Shown here piece by piece: positions 37,549-47,700 of a stretch of 64,000 nt of DNA. This stretch comes from Stieleria marina. Its GTDB lineage: Bacteria > Planctomycetota > Planctomycetia > Pirellulales > Pirellulaceae. The position numbers were made by a program, and so were the translations under genes. The stretch lies in contig CP036526.1 in assembly GCA_007741555.1 (NCBI GenBank), forward strand, positions 7,057,719 to 7,121,718, written 5' to 3'. The notes beneath the pieces were generated by a model, which made no database searches, was not told the DNA's origin, and saw only the letters and a program-made list of their open reading frames with translations. Each line of letters begins with the position of its first letter. Within the stretch, counting starts at the first letter, position 1.

Positions 37549-38766
37549 CTACTTCTTGGGCGCTGGCAATGCCGCGTCTGTCTCGACTTCGACCTTGACT
37601 TCCGCAGCAAGCTCTTTAGCCGAAGCTTCTTCGGATTTCGGTTCTTCCTCCGACTCCGAAGCGTTGGTTGCCTCAGCAGCTAGCGATGCTTTGTCTTCCT
37701 CGGTTGCGATGACGGGAAACGCTTGCATCGGTGCCAACCCCCGGTCGACGATCCAGATGTTACGAAAACGAACCGGATCACCGTGATCTTGAATCCGAAT
37801 CGGTAACAACAGCGGCTCCTCGGTTTTGCCGGCGCCCGTTTTTGATGGCAGAGCCACGTCGTCTTGCACCTTGACGCCGTTGATCCACGAACTGATGTGC
37901 GCGTCACGCAATTTTGACCCGTCGGATGCCCAACGTGGCGCCGTGAACTGCACATCGTAGGTTTGCCACACCAACGGCGGGAAAGCCATATTCAGATCAG
38001 GTGTCTTCATTCGGTACAAAGCACCAAGGCCGTTAAAAACAGGCTCGGTTCCGAACGAATCGAGCACTTGGCACTCGTAACGACTCTGCAAATAGAGTCC
38101 GCTATTTCCACGCTGTTGCCCATCTGCCAACGGCATGTAAGGCAAACGAAACTCGACGTGCAAGTTAAAGTCTTGAAACATGGGCTTGAAATCACTGCCC
38201 TGCATCAACAACCCATCTTTGGTCATTTGACCGCTGGTGAAATGGTCGATGTTCGTCCCATCAAACACTACCAACGCTTCCTCTGGCGGCTTTGCCCCCA
38301 AGGTTGGGCTGCTTCGTTCAACACGCTCAAGCGTGCCCGCCAGTGTGCCGTCGCGACCAACCAGTCGACACTCTTGCTCGTCGACAAAAATGGCCCAGGG
38401 TCCACCCGAGAGCACCAAAAAATCACCAGCACGCCGACCGATCATTTTGGTTAGCCCCGGCTTGTGACCTTCCTCGCCAGGCAGTCCACCAAAGTAGGAC
38501 ACTGCCTCGAAGTCTTCTTTGCCGGTCGGACGAACTTGGATCCCAAGGATCTGCTGCTCTGCGTTTTTGCCTTCGCCAGACTCCGCCAAAGTCACAGGCC
38601 CAACGAATTCGCCCATCAGCCGATAGCTGACATCCTTCTTAGGCGGTTCCGTGTAGGCAGGGCCTTTCTCGGGCTTCTTGTTGCCGTGATCCTGCGCGTG
38701 CGATTGGAAGGCAAAGGAAACGAACAGCGGTACGAAAGTAGCAAGGAAGAGCTGGCGTAGGGGCAT
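37549..38766 (-). CDS. DUF1080 (3-keto-disaccharide hydrolase-like) secreted protein
   Basis: 405 residues from ATG 38766 with a signal peptide (ending FQSHAQDH). A DUF1080 jelly-roll begins with ALVVFDGTNIDHFTS (about 165) and continues through FNLHVEFRLPYMP, RGNSGLYLQSRYECQVLDSFG and PIRIQDHGDPVRFRNIWIV. These are the family's typical blocks (it includes 3-keto-disaccharide hydrolases and concanavalin-like lectins). A Glu/Ala/Ser/Lys-rich tail of about 50 residues ends the protein. It is convergent with the esterase gene. Confidence 0.92.
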   Translation of the reverse strand: MPLRQLFLATFVPLFVSFAFQSHAQDHGNKKPEKGPAYTEPPKKDVSYRLMGEFVGPVTLAESGEGKNAEQQILGIQVRPTGKEDFEAVSYFGGLPGEEGHKPGLTKMIGRRAGDFLVLSGGPWAIFVDEQECRLVGRDGTLAGTLERVERSSPTLGAKPPEEALVVFDGTNIDHFTSGQMTKDGLLMQGSDFKPMFQDFNLHVEFRLPYMPLADGQQRGNSGLYLQSRYECQVLDSFGTEPVFNGLGALYRMKTPDLNMAFPPLVWQTYDVQFTAPRWASDGSKLRDAHISSWINGVKVQDDVALPSKTGAGKTEEPLLLPIRIQDHGDPVRFRNIWIVDRGLAPMQAFPVIATEEDKASLAAEATNASESEEEPKSEEASAKELAAEVKVEVETDAALPAPKK

Positions 38767-39014
38767 CGAAATCCGATCCAAAAAAATTGATGTGTAGCAC
38801 GGAGACGGGGGCTGGCCATAGATTAATCAGCCCCCACGCCAAAGGCGAGCAAATGACGCCGAATCCGTCTGCACGCGGCGAATTTACATCCGTACATCCC
38901 CGCTGGACCGCATGACCTCACCACCGCCGTTCGGTTCGATTTGCGATAAATTGGTAGAAACGACCGGGCAAACGCTCTGACCGTCGTTCCGACACCACGA
39001 ATTAAGCCCAACCG

Positions 39015-39947
39015 ATGCCCCTCTCCATTTCACGACGGCAAGCACTGACCACGGCCACCGCAGCACTTCTGACCGCGCGGACGGCAAGCCTCATCGCGAA
39101 CGACAAAACGCCGCCGAGCAAAACCCATATCGCTACAAACACCTACCCTTGGCGAACGTTCGCACGGCGCGCGGGGCAGTCGTATCAGCGTCACACCGAT
39201 CAGCTGTTGCAAAACATCGCCAGCACCGGCATCGTCGGTTACGAACCGATTATCGATTCGCCGACAGAACTGGATGGATTGGGCGACCGGCTAACGAAGC
39301 ACGGGCTGTACATGCGTTCGATCTACGTCAACAGCGTGTTGCACGACACGGCCAAAGTAGATCAAAGCGTGGCAGCAGCAATGGCGATTGCCAAACGTGT
39401 TCGCGATCTGGGCACGTCCATCGTTGTCACCAATCCATCACCAATTCGCTGGGGAGGCGACGAAGACAAAGACGATTCCCAGCTGCGATTCCAAGCCAAG
39501 TCGCTCGATGAACTTGGCAGCGAACTACGCAAGCTCGGCCTGACCCTGGCCTACCACAACCACGATGCCGAACTACGAAACGGAGCTCGAGAGTTCCACC
39601 ATATGCTGACTGCGACAAAACAGGAAAATGTCAAATTTTGTCTCGATTCTCACTGGGTCTTTCGCGGCTGTGGTGATTCCGAAGTCGCGGTTTTAGATGC
39701 ACTGGACCACTACCGCGACAGAATTGTGGAACTTCATCTCCGCCAATCAACCAACGGTGTGTGGACCGAAGCGTTCGCAATGCAAGGCGACGTCGACTAC
39801 CAGGCGATTTTCCGGCGGCTCCATGAATCCAACATCCATCCGCATTTGGTGTTGGAACAAGCCATCGAACAGAAATCGCCCAACAAGCTTTCCGCGACCC
39901 AGGCTCACAAACAAGGGCAACGCAATCTGACCAAGGCTATCAGCTGA
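39015..39947 (+). CDS. Sugar phosphate isomerase/epimerase-like TIM-barrel protein
   Basis: 310 residues in the xylose-isomerase-like TIM-barrel family. The N-terminus SISRRQALTTATAALL has a twin-Arg pair followed by a hydrophobic stretch, so Tat export is likely. Blocks typical of the fold include TLAYHNHDAEL (about 177-187), VKFCLDSHWVFRGCG and IVELHLRQS, each giving metal ligands (His/Asp/His). Enzymes of this group act on keto-sugars or inositols, which would fit the adjacent DUF1080 hydrolase. Divergent from it. Confidence 0.85.
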   Translation: MPLSISRRQALTTATAALLTARTASLIANDKTPPSKTHIATNTYPWRTFARRAGQSYQRHTDQLLQNIASTGIVGYEPIIDSPTELDGLGDRLTKHGLYMRSIYVNSVLHDTAKVDQSVAAAMAIAKRVRDLGTSIVVTNPSPIRWGGDEDKDDSQLRFQAKSLDELGSELRKLGLTLAYHNHDAELRNGAREFHHMLTATKQENVKFCLDSHWVFRGCGDSEVAVLDALDHYRDRIVELHLRQSTNGVWTEAFAMQGDVDYQAIFRRLHESNIHPHLVLEQAIEQKSPNKLSATQAHKQGQRNLTKAIS

Positions 39948-40035
39948 ACAGTGAAACGATCGCCGTCCCATCAAGCATCTGAAACGGATAGAGTCCTTGG
40001 CGGACGATGGCGCTAACGCCAACCCAACAGACCGA

Positions 40036-41307
40036 CTAACTTTTCGCCCAGTCGTCTGCTAAGTCTGACTTTTTCGACCGCAAAATTTCAATGATCGCTT
40101 TACGTGTCGGTTCATCCAAGTGTTTGTATTTGGAAGCGTTGTTTTTGCCGGTCAAGACATCTGCCAGCTGCCGATAGATTTCCGCTCGCAGTGATTCATC
40201 CAATGCGTCAAACGACGACGAGTGAATCAGGTAGCTGCAGGGATAGCGAAACAACTTGGTTTGCAAATCAAAATCGCGAAGAGAGCGTTGTTGATCATCC
40301 TGAAGTCCGCGGCTGGTAAATTCGGTTGCGAACACGACGGAGCCTTTGACGGGTTCGTCCAAAGCGGCTTCATCACAGAAAAGCATGTAGTCGACGACCG
40401 GCTCAGCCGCTTGCTGAATCAGCACGGTTAGTTCCTGATCATCAAGCTGGTCGTGGCGATGTTTGCGAACGGTAAAATTCGCACGAACCATGGTGTTGTA
40501 CATCTGCGTCTGATGCTCCAACACCATCAACGCGACGATATCGCTGTACGGCGTCAACCAATCAAACGATTCAAACTCTTCACGCAAACTAAGCAAATTG
40601 CTGCTTCGATCCGTATGCAGTTTGCCGCCCCGCAGCACGGCGTTGCCCATGTGCTTCGCATCACCGTGCCGGCCCGTCACGTACCATCCTCCCCATCGCT
40701 GCTCCAGGGGACTGGAGTGATCGGTCACGTAGGAAAGCAACTGTGAATCGATACTCCCGTCCACATTTGGCATCACACTCCGAACGGTATGGCCGGGAAT
40801 CCCCTGGGTCATCGACGTCGCGTGACACGAAAGACAGTCATAGTCGGCGCGCTGCACATCGGCTTTCCAAGGCTTCATTTCGACCGTGTAAAAAGCTGCC
40901 CCCAGCTTGGGATCGTCCGTCGAAATCTCCATGATCGAACTTCCTCGAACCCAGCCGACGTAGGTGTTGTCGTTGAAATAAATCGCACGTGGATTTCGCT
41001 TGGAGATATAACGCACTTGCATGCTGGTTTTGGAAAAGACCAGCACCTGGGAAGACTCGCTGATATTGAGCTCGCGTAGCACCGACTTCAGGTAGCCGTG
41101 ACTGCGGTCATAGTCCAGTTTCAAGTCGCCGGAATTCAGTCGATCGATCAACCGCGATACAACGTTGTCGTCCTTGGTGTCGCTGTACTTAATCGGGGGT
41201 TCTTCGATATCGATCGCCATCTGCGCTGATGCACGTGGAACATTCCAGCACATGATCGCCAAGACACCGGTTACCAGGCAGCGTTGAATCGTCAATCGAA
41301 ATTTCAT
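40036..41307 (-). CDS. Secreted monohaem c-type protein, paralogue 2 of hmp operon
   Basis: 423 residues with a signal peptide (ending RASAQMA) and one covalent haem motif, CLSCH (about residues 158-162), followed by a conserved HMGN (about 218-221) whose His or Met could be an axial ligand. I know no function for this family. It is clearly homologous along its whole length to the preceding gene: the blocks RWGGWYVTGRHGD, SDIVALMVLEHQTQMYN and SLRDFDLQTKLFRYPCSYLIHS recur there nearly unchanged. It overlaps that gene by 4 nt and belongs to the flavohaemoglobin operon. Confidence 0.82.
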   Translation of the reverse strand: MKFRLTIQRCLVTGVLAIMCWNVPRASAQMAIDIEEPPIKYSDTKDDNVVSRLIDRLNSGDLKLDYDRSHGYLKSVLRELNISESSQVLVFSKTSMQVRYISKRNPRAIYFNDNTYVGWVRGSSIMEISTDDPKLGAAFYTVEMKPWKADVQRADYDCLSCHATSMTQGIPGHTVRSVMPNVDGSIDSQLLSYVTDHSSPLEQRWGGWYVTGRHGDAKHMGNAVLRGGKLHTDRSSNLLSLREEFESFDWLTPYSDIVALMVLEHQTQMYNTMVRANFTVRKHRHDQLDDQELTVLIQQAAEPVVDYMLFCDEAALDEPVKGSVVFATEFTSRGLQDDQQRSLRDFDLQTKLFRYPCSYLIHSSSFDALDESLRAEIYRQLADVLTGKNNASKYKHLDEPTRKAIIEILRSKKSDLADDWAKS

Positions 41308-42608
41308 CGTGTGGCTGCCAAATGGTATTTTTTGAACTCCGGCTTTGTCGCGAGCAAAACATCGCGAATTTCGCTTCGCATTTCCGCCGTCAAATGCTCA
41401 AACGCTTCATCGTCGTCGTCACCGGCAAGGATCGCGGCAAGACGCGTCATGATCTGATCGCTCATCAAGGGCGGCAGCGCATCAAAAGCGGCTGAGTGGA
41501 TCAAAAAGCTGCATGGATAGCGAAACAATCGCGTCTCCAGATCGAAGTCGCGAAGCGATCGTCCCTGCGTATCTTCTTTGCCACGAGAACGAAACTCCTC
41601 TGCAAATCCCGATGATCCTGTTACGGCGTCGGTCAGCTGAAACTCATTGCTCATCAACAAGTATTCCAAAACGTTGTCCGCTGCTGCCGTGATTCGTCGC
41701 TGCGCACTTTCGCTGACATGATCCGGTTCACGATCGAGCAGCTTGTTCATCTGATACGACTGATGGAGTGCTTGACGTGTTTCGTAATTGGCTGCCGCAA
41801 TCGCGTTGTGCATCTGGGTTTGATGCTCCAACACCATCAAAGCAACAATATCACTATGCGGTGAAAGATAAGATTCGGCGCGAAAATGCTCTGACAAATC
41901 GACTTTGTTGGCACCAATGTCACGATCAAACTTGTACTCATCATCAATGCAAATTTGATTGCCCATGTGCCGCATCGAACCATGCTTGCCGGTCACGTAC
42001 CAGCCACCCCAGCGATCGTGAAATTTGCTGGTGTGATCCGTCGTAAACGTCCCGCTGCCCAGCTTAGGGCGTCCCGCTCCATCAGCAAAAACGCTTCGCA
42101 CCAAGTACCCCGGTACGTTCTGGGTGCGATTCGAAGCGTGGCAAGTCAAACAGCCTCCGCGGTCGCGAACAAATTGCGGCGCTCCTTCTTCGGATTGCTT
42201 CAATGTGTAAAACGTGGCACCTTGCTTGGGATCCGTCGAAGCAAACTCCAACACGTCGCCTCGCTGACAGAATCCAACATAAACGTCATCGTTGAAATAG
42301 AGTGCTCGCGGCAACCGCGGTGAAATGCGATGCAGCTGCAAGCTGGTTTTCGAGAAAACCAGCATTTGCGAACTGACGGGTACGTCCAGTTCTTTCAAAA
42401 CCGATTTCAGATAACCAAACGTGTCGTCATAATCTAGCTTGGCTTCGCCACTTTCGATCTTGGCAGCCAATTTAGCGACCGGATCGTGGACCGGAGCATT
42501 CAAATAGTCGATGGGCGGCTGTTCAAAACCATTGCGTTGGGCATTGGCTAGTGGCGATGTCGCCAGCAGCACCAGAATGCCCAGAAGTTGGAATTTATTT
42601 GGATTCAT
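41304..42608 (-). CDS. Secreted monohaem c-type protein, paralogue 1 of hmp operon
   Basis: From ATG 42608, which has GAGGA 6-7 nt upstream, the protein has 434 residues; the longer frame to 42701 would overlap hmp. It has a signal peptide (ending ANAQRNG) and one haem-binding CLTCH motif, followed by SRTQNVPG-like NRTQNVPGY and the conserved RWGGWYVTGKHGSMRHMGN. The rest matches the downstream paralogue, including LEHQTQMHN and RDFDLETRLFRYPCSFLIHS. It starts 31 bp after hmp and overlaps the next gene by 4 nt, so the three are one operon. Role in NO or nitrogen-oxide metabolism is an inference from this position. Confidence 0.82.
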   Translation of the reverse strand: MNPNKFQLLGILVLLATSPLANAQRNGFEQPPIDYLNAPVHDPVAKLAAKIESGEAKLDYDDTFGYLKSVLKELDVPVSSQMLVFSKTSLQLHRISPRLPRALYFNDDVYVGFCQRGDVLEFASTDPKQGATFYTLKQSEEGAPQFVRDRGGCLTCHASNRTQNVPGYLVRSVFADGAGRPKLGSGTFTTDHTSKFHDRWGGWYVTGKHGSMRHMGNQICIDDEYKFDRDIGANKVDLSEHFRAESYLSPHSDIVALMVLEHQTQMHNAIAAANYETRQALHQSYQMNKLLDREPDHVSESAQRRITAAADNVLEYLLMSNEFQLTDAVTGSSGFAEEFRSRGKEDTQGRSLRDFDLETRLFRYPCSFLIHSAAFDALPPLMSDQIMTRLAAILAGDDDDEAFEHLTAEMRSEIRDVLLATKPEFKKYHLAATR

Positions 42609-42639
42609 GATTGATCCTCTTGAGAGCAAGCTGCTGCGT

Positions 42640-43872
42640 TCAAGTAGTTGCAGCCAAATCTTGGAGCGGCCCGAAAAACTCGAAATGGATTCGTGATTCA
42701 TCCACGCCTAGTTCATTGAGAATGCTGGCCACATTTTGCATAAACGGTTTGGGGCCGCAAAAGTAAAACTGAGCGTCAGCGACGGGCGCCCATTCACGAA
42801 TCAGATCCGTATCGATCAATCCGGCCGAGTCGCATTTGCCTGATGCGACATCGTCATCAAGCGGTTGATCGTAAATCACGTGAGTTTGCACGTTGCTGGC
42901 CGACGTTTTCAGCGATTCGACTTCTTCGCCTAACGCGTGAACACTGCTGTTACGTGCAGCCTGCATGAAATAAACCTGCGTTGACGGTTGCGATTGGACC
43001 AAAGATTTTGCCATCGACAACAGTGGCGTCACACCAATGCCGCCGGCAATCAAGACGACCGGCGTGTCAATCGACTGCGAAACATCCAGCACAAATTCTC
43101 CACACGGCGGCCCAATCTGCAACACATCGCCCTGTCTGACTTGATCATGCAAGTAACTGGAAATCAGACCGTCCGGCGTCGTGGCGTTCGTCGGCGATTC
43201 GCGTTTCACACTGATGCGATAATGCGATTGCCCTGGCGCATCAGACAGGCTGTAGTTGCGTGGTGACGTGGGAGTGTCGGGATGATCGACCTTCAGTGTG
43301 ATGTATTGCCCCGGTACGAAGTCGCGAACCTGACCCCCGTCGGACGGTTTCAAGTAGAACGACGTGACAACATCACTTTCCTCTTGCTTACGTTCAACAA
43401 AAAAGTCTCGATACCCACTCCAACCGCCAGGCGCGTCTGCTTGATCGGAATACACATCAGCTTCGCGATCGATACAAACATCCGCAAGCAAACCGTAGGC
43501 TTCGGCAACTGCTTCGATGATTTCGTCGGTCGCTCCCTCGCCCATGACCTCCTTGATGGCGTCAATCAAATGCTTGCCGACGATCGGATAGTGCTCAGGC
43601 TGAACTCCCAGCGAGCAGTGTTTTTGGGCAATCAGTTCGACAGCAGGTCCTAACGCGTCCAAGTCGTCGATGTGCGTAAAGTAAGCGCAGATTGCGCCCG
43701 CTAGAGCAGACTGCTGGCCACCAGAATGCTGGTGTGCCTGATTGAAAAACGCTTTGACTTCTGGGTTGCCTGCAAACATCCGCTGATAAAAACAGCAAGT
43801 GATTTTCTCGGCGTTGGAAGCAACCGCGGGCGTAATCTCTTTAACGATCTGGATCGTTTTGTCACTCAGCAT
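42640..43872 (-). CDS. hmp: Flavohaemoglobin, nitric oxide dioxygenase
   Basis: Oxidises NO to nitrate using O2 and NAD(P)H in the cytoplasm. ATG 43872 gives 410 residues aligned with E. coli Hmp. The globin has distal Tyr29, Gln53 region, proximal His85 (AQKHCSLGV), Tyr95 and the DREADVY catalytic Glu. The FAD domain has RNYSLSD (205-211). The NAD domain has [16 protein letters not shown] and a terminal YFCGPKPFM. The longer frame to 44013 adds 47 residues that are not part of the family. Divergent from an Rrf2-type regulator, which is a usual arrangement for NO-responsive control. Confidence 0.96.
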   Translation of the reverse strand: MLSDKTIQIVKEITPAVASNAEKITCCFYQRMFAGNPEVKAFFNQAHQHSGGQQSALAGAICAYFTHIDDLDALGPAVELIAQKHCSLGVQPEHYPIVGKHLIDAIKEVMGEGATDEIIEAVAEAYGLLADVCIDREADVYSDQADAPGGWSGYRDFFVERKQEESDVVTSFYLKPSDGGQVRDFVPGQYITLKVDHPDTPTSPRNYSLSDAPGQSHYRISVKRESPTNATTPDGLISSYLHDQVRQGDVLQIGPPCGEFVLDVSQSIDTPVVLIAGGIGVTPLLSMAKSLVQSQPSTQVYFMQAARNSSVHALGEEVESLKTSASNVQTHVIYDQPLDDDVASGKCDSAGLIDTDLIREWAPVADAQFYFCGPKPFMQNVASILNELGVDESRIHFEFFGPLQDLAATT

Positions 43873-43983
43873 GAACGCATTCCACAGGTTGCGGGGAGAG
43901 GGGGGGTGAGGGCGGGCTTTGCAGTCCGTGACGTTGCCAAACCACTGCAGGGCAACTAAACTTCCTACATACACCCCAGGGTA

Positions 43984-44012
43984 CAGATTACATATCTGCA
44001 CGTCAACGTACA
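43984..44012. promoter_or_regulatory. Candidate operator in the hmp/rrf2 intergenic region
   Basis: Two overlapping dyads: CAGAT-N5-ATCTG (43984-43998), an exact 5-bp inverted repeat, and TGCACGT-CA-ACGTACA (43997-44012) with one mismatch. They lie 34-62 bp before the rrf2 start, in the region both genes must use for transcription. Binding by the Rrf2 protein is an inference. Confidence 0.4.
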
Positions 44013-44045
44013 CTATTTAGCCGAATGGCAAATTGAGCCAAAAAG

Positions 44046-44471
44046 ATGCTTTCTAAGACCGCGGAATATGCTCTTCGAGCGATTGCCTGCATGGGCAGCC
44101 AAGTCGGAACGCCCGCTTCGGCAGACTATTTGGCTAAGCAAACCAAAGTGCCGCGGCGTTATCTGACTCGCGTTTTGCAAGACTTGGCAGCTGCCGGCTT
44201 GGTGCGGTCTCGTCCCGGCCCGGGCGGAGGTTACGAGCTAGACCAACCCACCGAAACGCTAACAATCTTGGACGTCGTCAACTCGGTTGCACCGGTCGAA
44301 CGAATCCGAAGTTGCCCGCTGGGCCTGAAGACGCACACAAAGCTTTGCCCGCTCCACGCTGAACTGGACAAAGCGTACGCGGCGACCGAAACCGCCTTCC
44401 GAGGCGTCACCATCAAGCAGCTCGTCGAATCGGCCAGCCCGATTGTGCCGCTCTGCGAAAGCACTTCCTGA
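44046..44471 (+). CDS. Rrf2-family transcriptional regulator
   Basis: 141 residues with the Rrf2 winged helix: [16 protein letters not shown], a helix-turn-helix ([22 protein letters not shown]) and a wing [14 protein letters not shown]. The dimerisation/ligand region has Cys90, Cys101 and His104 ([16 protein letters not shown]). IscR and NsrR use three Cys; the middle one is missing here, so a [2Fe-2S] or [4Fe-4S] cluster would need another ligand. Sits divergently 173 bp from hmp and probably controls it, as NsrR does elsewhere. Confidence 0.88.
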   Translation: MLSKTAEYALRAIACMGSQVGTPASADYLAKQTKVPRRYLTRVLQDLAAAGLVRSRPGPGGGYELDQPTETLTILDVVNSVAPVERIRSCPLGLKTHTKLCPLHAELDKAYAATETAFRGVTIKQLVESASPIVPLCESTS

Positions 44472-44651
44472 CGCGACAAACCAGCGAGCGGCCCCAAAAG
44501 CAATTCTCGTTTCGGCGTTGTGTTGAACGTCATTGATACAGCTCTCGTGATGACGGAAAGTTGTCGGCGTATCGCTCGTGCCAAAAACTCATGCCGTGAG
44601 TTCGTGTCATTCGAGCTATACGTGGACAAGAACAATCCGCGCCCAGTTTTC

Positions 44652-44683
44652 CTCTTCAAGCTGACAACTCTTCAAGCTGACAA
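44652..44683. repeat. Exact tandem duplication of 16 bp
   Basis: CTCTTCAAGCTGACAA occurs twice in direct succession (44652-44667 and 44668-44683), in the 234-bp gap between the convergent rrf2 and kinase genes. Compare the similar 15-bp duplication at 5443-5472. Confidence 0.9.
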
Positions 44684-44705
44684 TCTGTACGTTGAAAATT
44701 CGCAC

Positions 44706-47700
44706 CTACTGCTTCAGCTTTTCACCGCCAGCTCGGGTGATCATTTTCTTCAGCTCCTCGGGGTCCAGTTTTTCTTTCTCAACCACACTGCCATCGGCCA
44801 TCACGTAGAGCATTGGGTGAAAGAATTCCACGTCACCATCCAAGTCCTGCGGCTTCGTCCACAGCATCGTGTCTTTTGTTTCGACAAATAGCAAGGTATT
44901 GGACGTGCCATCAATCATTTCATGCATCTTGATTCCCGCTTCTTTTCCTAACGCACTTGCGCCAGTGGCGTAACCCAGATAGTTCGTGTGACCAGTTGGT
45001 TGGTCTGCATCGGCCCGCGGACTGCGGAAGACGGCTGGCATCTCTTCAAGCAATTTTAGGTTGTGCTCACTGTCCCAGGTTTCAGTGAAGTCGTATTTGT
45101 CATACACGTCTTGTCCGTCGATAAATGGCAGAATCGCCACTCGCCAACTGAATGGTTTGGTGTCTTTCGTGCCATTGCCAGCCGCTCCTTCTTTGCGATT
45201 CTGCGACCCCGGACAGATGTGATACTCGGTGTAAAAATTGTGAAAGCCAAAGGCAAGGAGCCGCAAATTTTTCCGCGATTCGTTGATGGCTTCAGCCGAG
45301 TGAAACTGTTTGAGCGATTGCACGCCTTGCTCCAATCCCTTCTTCTGTGCTTGGAGTAAGGGATTGAGCACCTTCATTTGATTTACATCTGTGATGCCGT
45401 CCGACAAAGCTTGAAGCTGCGAAGCGGAAGCAGGAATGTCTGCCACACGAGTCAAATTGACCTCAACGCTAGCGGATTCATCAACCAACGTGAGACGTCC
45501 GTTCTTGAGGAAACACTTCATATTCCACGGACGAGCACTACCGCTGACAACCAAGTCGAGCTTCCATTGAACATCGATAGGAATGATGGGCGCGAATTGC
45601 TTTGTCGGTTCAGTTGTGAACGTGCCCGAAACAACTGGCGGGTTTTTATTCGCTGCCAATGCCCCATATGCAAAATGGTCGCCGTCAAACATCCAGATTT
45701 GCTGTGGAGCTTGTGACATTCCAGCCAGTTCTAACCTTGTCTGCCAAATGCCTTGCAAACGCTCATTTGGCGACATTGGTTGGTTCATGTTTGTCGCCTG
45801 GTCATCCGTCGGAACGGCCGACGTGAAAATGTCATGCAACCGTAAACGCTCGTCATTGCTGAACTTGCCAGATATCACCAATCTGTTGCTAAGTGGGGAC
45901 ATGATTCTTGGAGCCTGGACGATCCGTCCGTCGGCAATGACCGCCAGTTCGCGTTGAATGTTATCACTAGTTAACTGTTTCATTGCATTACCAAGATCAT
46001 CGTCGAATCGAAGATTGATCCCATTGTGTTCGTTTATCACGTCAAGAACGTGCCCCTCTATCTGAGACCAAGGCAGGCTGGATTCGGAATTGGTCTTCAC
46101 CAACGCATACCGCAGGCCATCCTTGGTGCCTGTCACAGGTGCGTTAGCGTCATCGGCGATAGGCATCCAGCGAAGAGTCTGCTTTCCCAGTTCATACTTT
46201 CCGTTTCGCAACTGTGCCTTGGCGTCGTCGATATCCAAAACCTCAGTCGCTTTGACGCAAACGGCCAGCATCAGCCTGTCCGACGGTTTCAAGTTAGCCT
46301 TTGCGGTTTCTGAATTGCGGGGCAGCGTCTTCTGGTGAACATCCGCTTGCGAGCGAGAATCACTCTTGGCAGCGTCCGGCATCTCCCCATCATCAAACAC
46401 GGCGACCTGCGCACCGTTGATTGGCAATTTGATTTTGGTCCCGTCGGGGTAGGTGATTTCGAGAAACAATCCCAGCATCAAACCAGCGATACCGCCAAAG
46501 AATCCCATTGCGATTGCGGCGGTGATTGGCACGCGCCGTTTAAACCACGACTGCGTTTTCGCGGATGTTGTCGATAGCAGCGGTGCCTTGGTGTTGGGCG
46601 ACGATTCGGTCGCCGCGTTTACCAGTTCGATCAGCTCACTTCCGGCGGAGTGGTGCGACAAGATGCGGGCAATCTTGCTGGGTGACTGAGGACGACTGCT
46701 CAAATCTTTGGACAGCATACTGGCAAGCATTTTCTGCACTGGTGCTGGCACGTCGTCGCGAAAGTCCGCGATCAACGGCGCCGGTGTTGAAACATGCGCC
46801 GTCATCTTGGCAAAGGCCGTTGAGTGCTGTGCGTCGGCGAACGGTGCACTGCCAGTGAGTAGCTTGAACAACGTGCAGCCAAGCGAGTAGATATCGGCTC
46901 GCATATCAACACTGCGACTGTCGGTGACTTGTTCGGGAGCGATATAGTCGGCCGTTCCGATCGCTTGGCCGGTGCCCGTGATTTCTCGCGAACTGTCCTC
47001 GGAAAGCGCCAGCCGCGCCAGGCCTAGGTCCAGTACTTTTACTTCGCCAGTGCAGCTGAGCATGATGTTGGACGGTTTGATGTCGCGATGCACAAACCCT
47101 TGGTCGCTGGTGTACTGAAGCGCGGCGGCGACTTTGGCAATGATCTGGCAAGCGTCGTTGACTTTCAAAGGTCCAATCCGTGCGACCAGTTGCCCCAGAT
47201 CAAAGCCGTCGATGTATTCCGTCACCAAGACCGCCGTGCCATCCACTTCGCGTGCGTCGTGCGCGGTGACAATGTTTGGATGGCTCAAGCGTCCCACGGC
47301 TTGCATCTCGGCATCGAATCGCGACTTCATTTTTGCATCGGCCAAGCGATGACTGGCCAAAACTTTCAACGCAACTTCGCGGCCCAGCTTCGTATGACGC
47401 GCCAGATAGACATGGCCCATCCCGCCTCGACCAATCGGACGAACGATTTCGTATTCACCAATTGTTGCTGGAAGCTGAATCTCGGTGGCGGTGATCGAGT
47501 CGGTCGCCTGGGCAAGCGCCCCGAGCGCTTTGGCCAAGGCCAATTGGCAGTCAGGCTCCTTTTCTAAGCCAATCAAATCGTCGGGGGCTCGAAGCGAACT
47601 GATCAACGAGTCTTCGCCATCGTCGATCGTTTCAAGTTCCGATTGGCAGTCGTCGCAGGTTTGCAGGTGCGAAAGCAAGTCGTCGCTTTCGTTTACAGCC

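Noticed and set aside
43873-44013. N-terminal extension of Hmp by 47 residues
   Set aside because: ATG 43872 reproduces the canonical Hmp numbering (Tyr29, His85); the extension would use up the promoter region.
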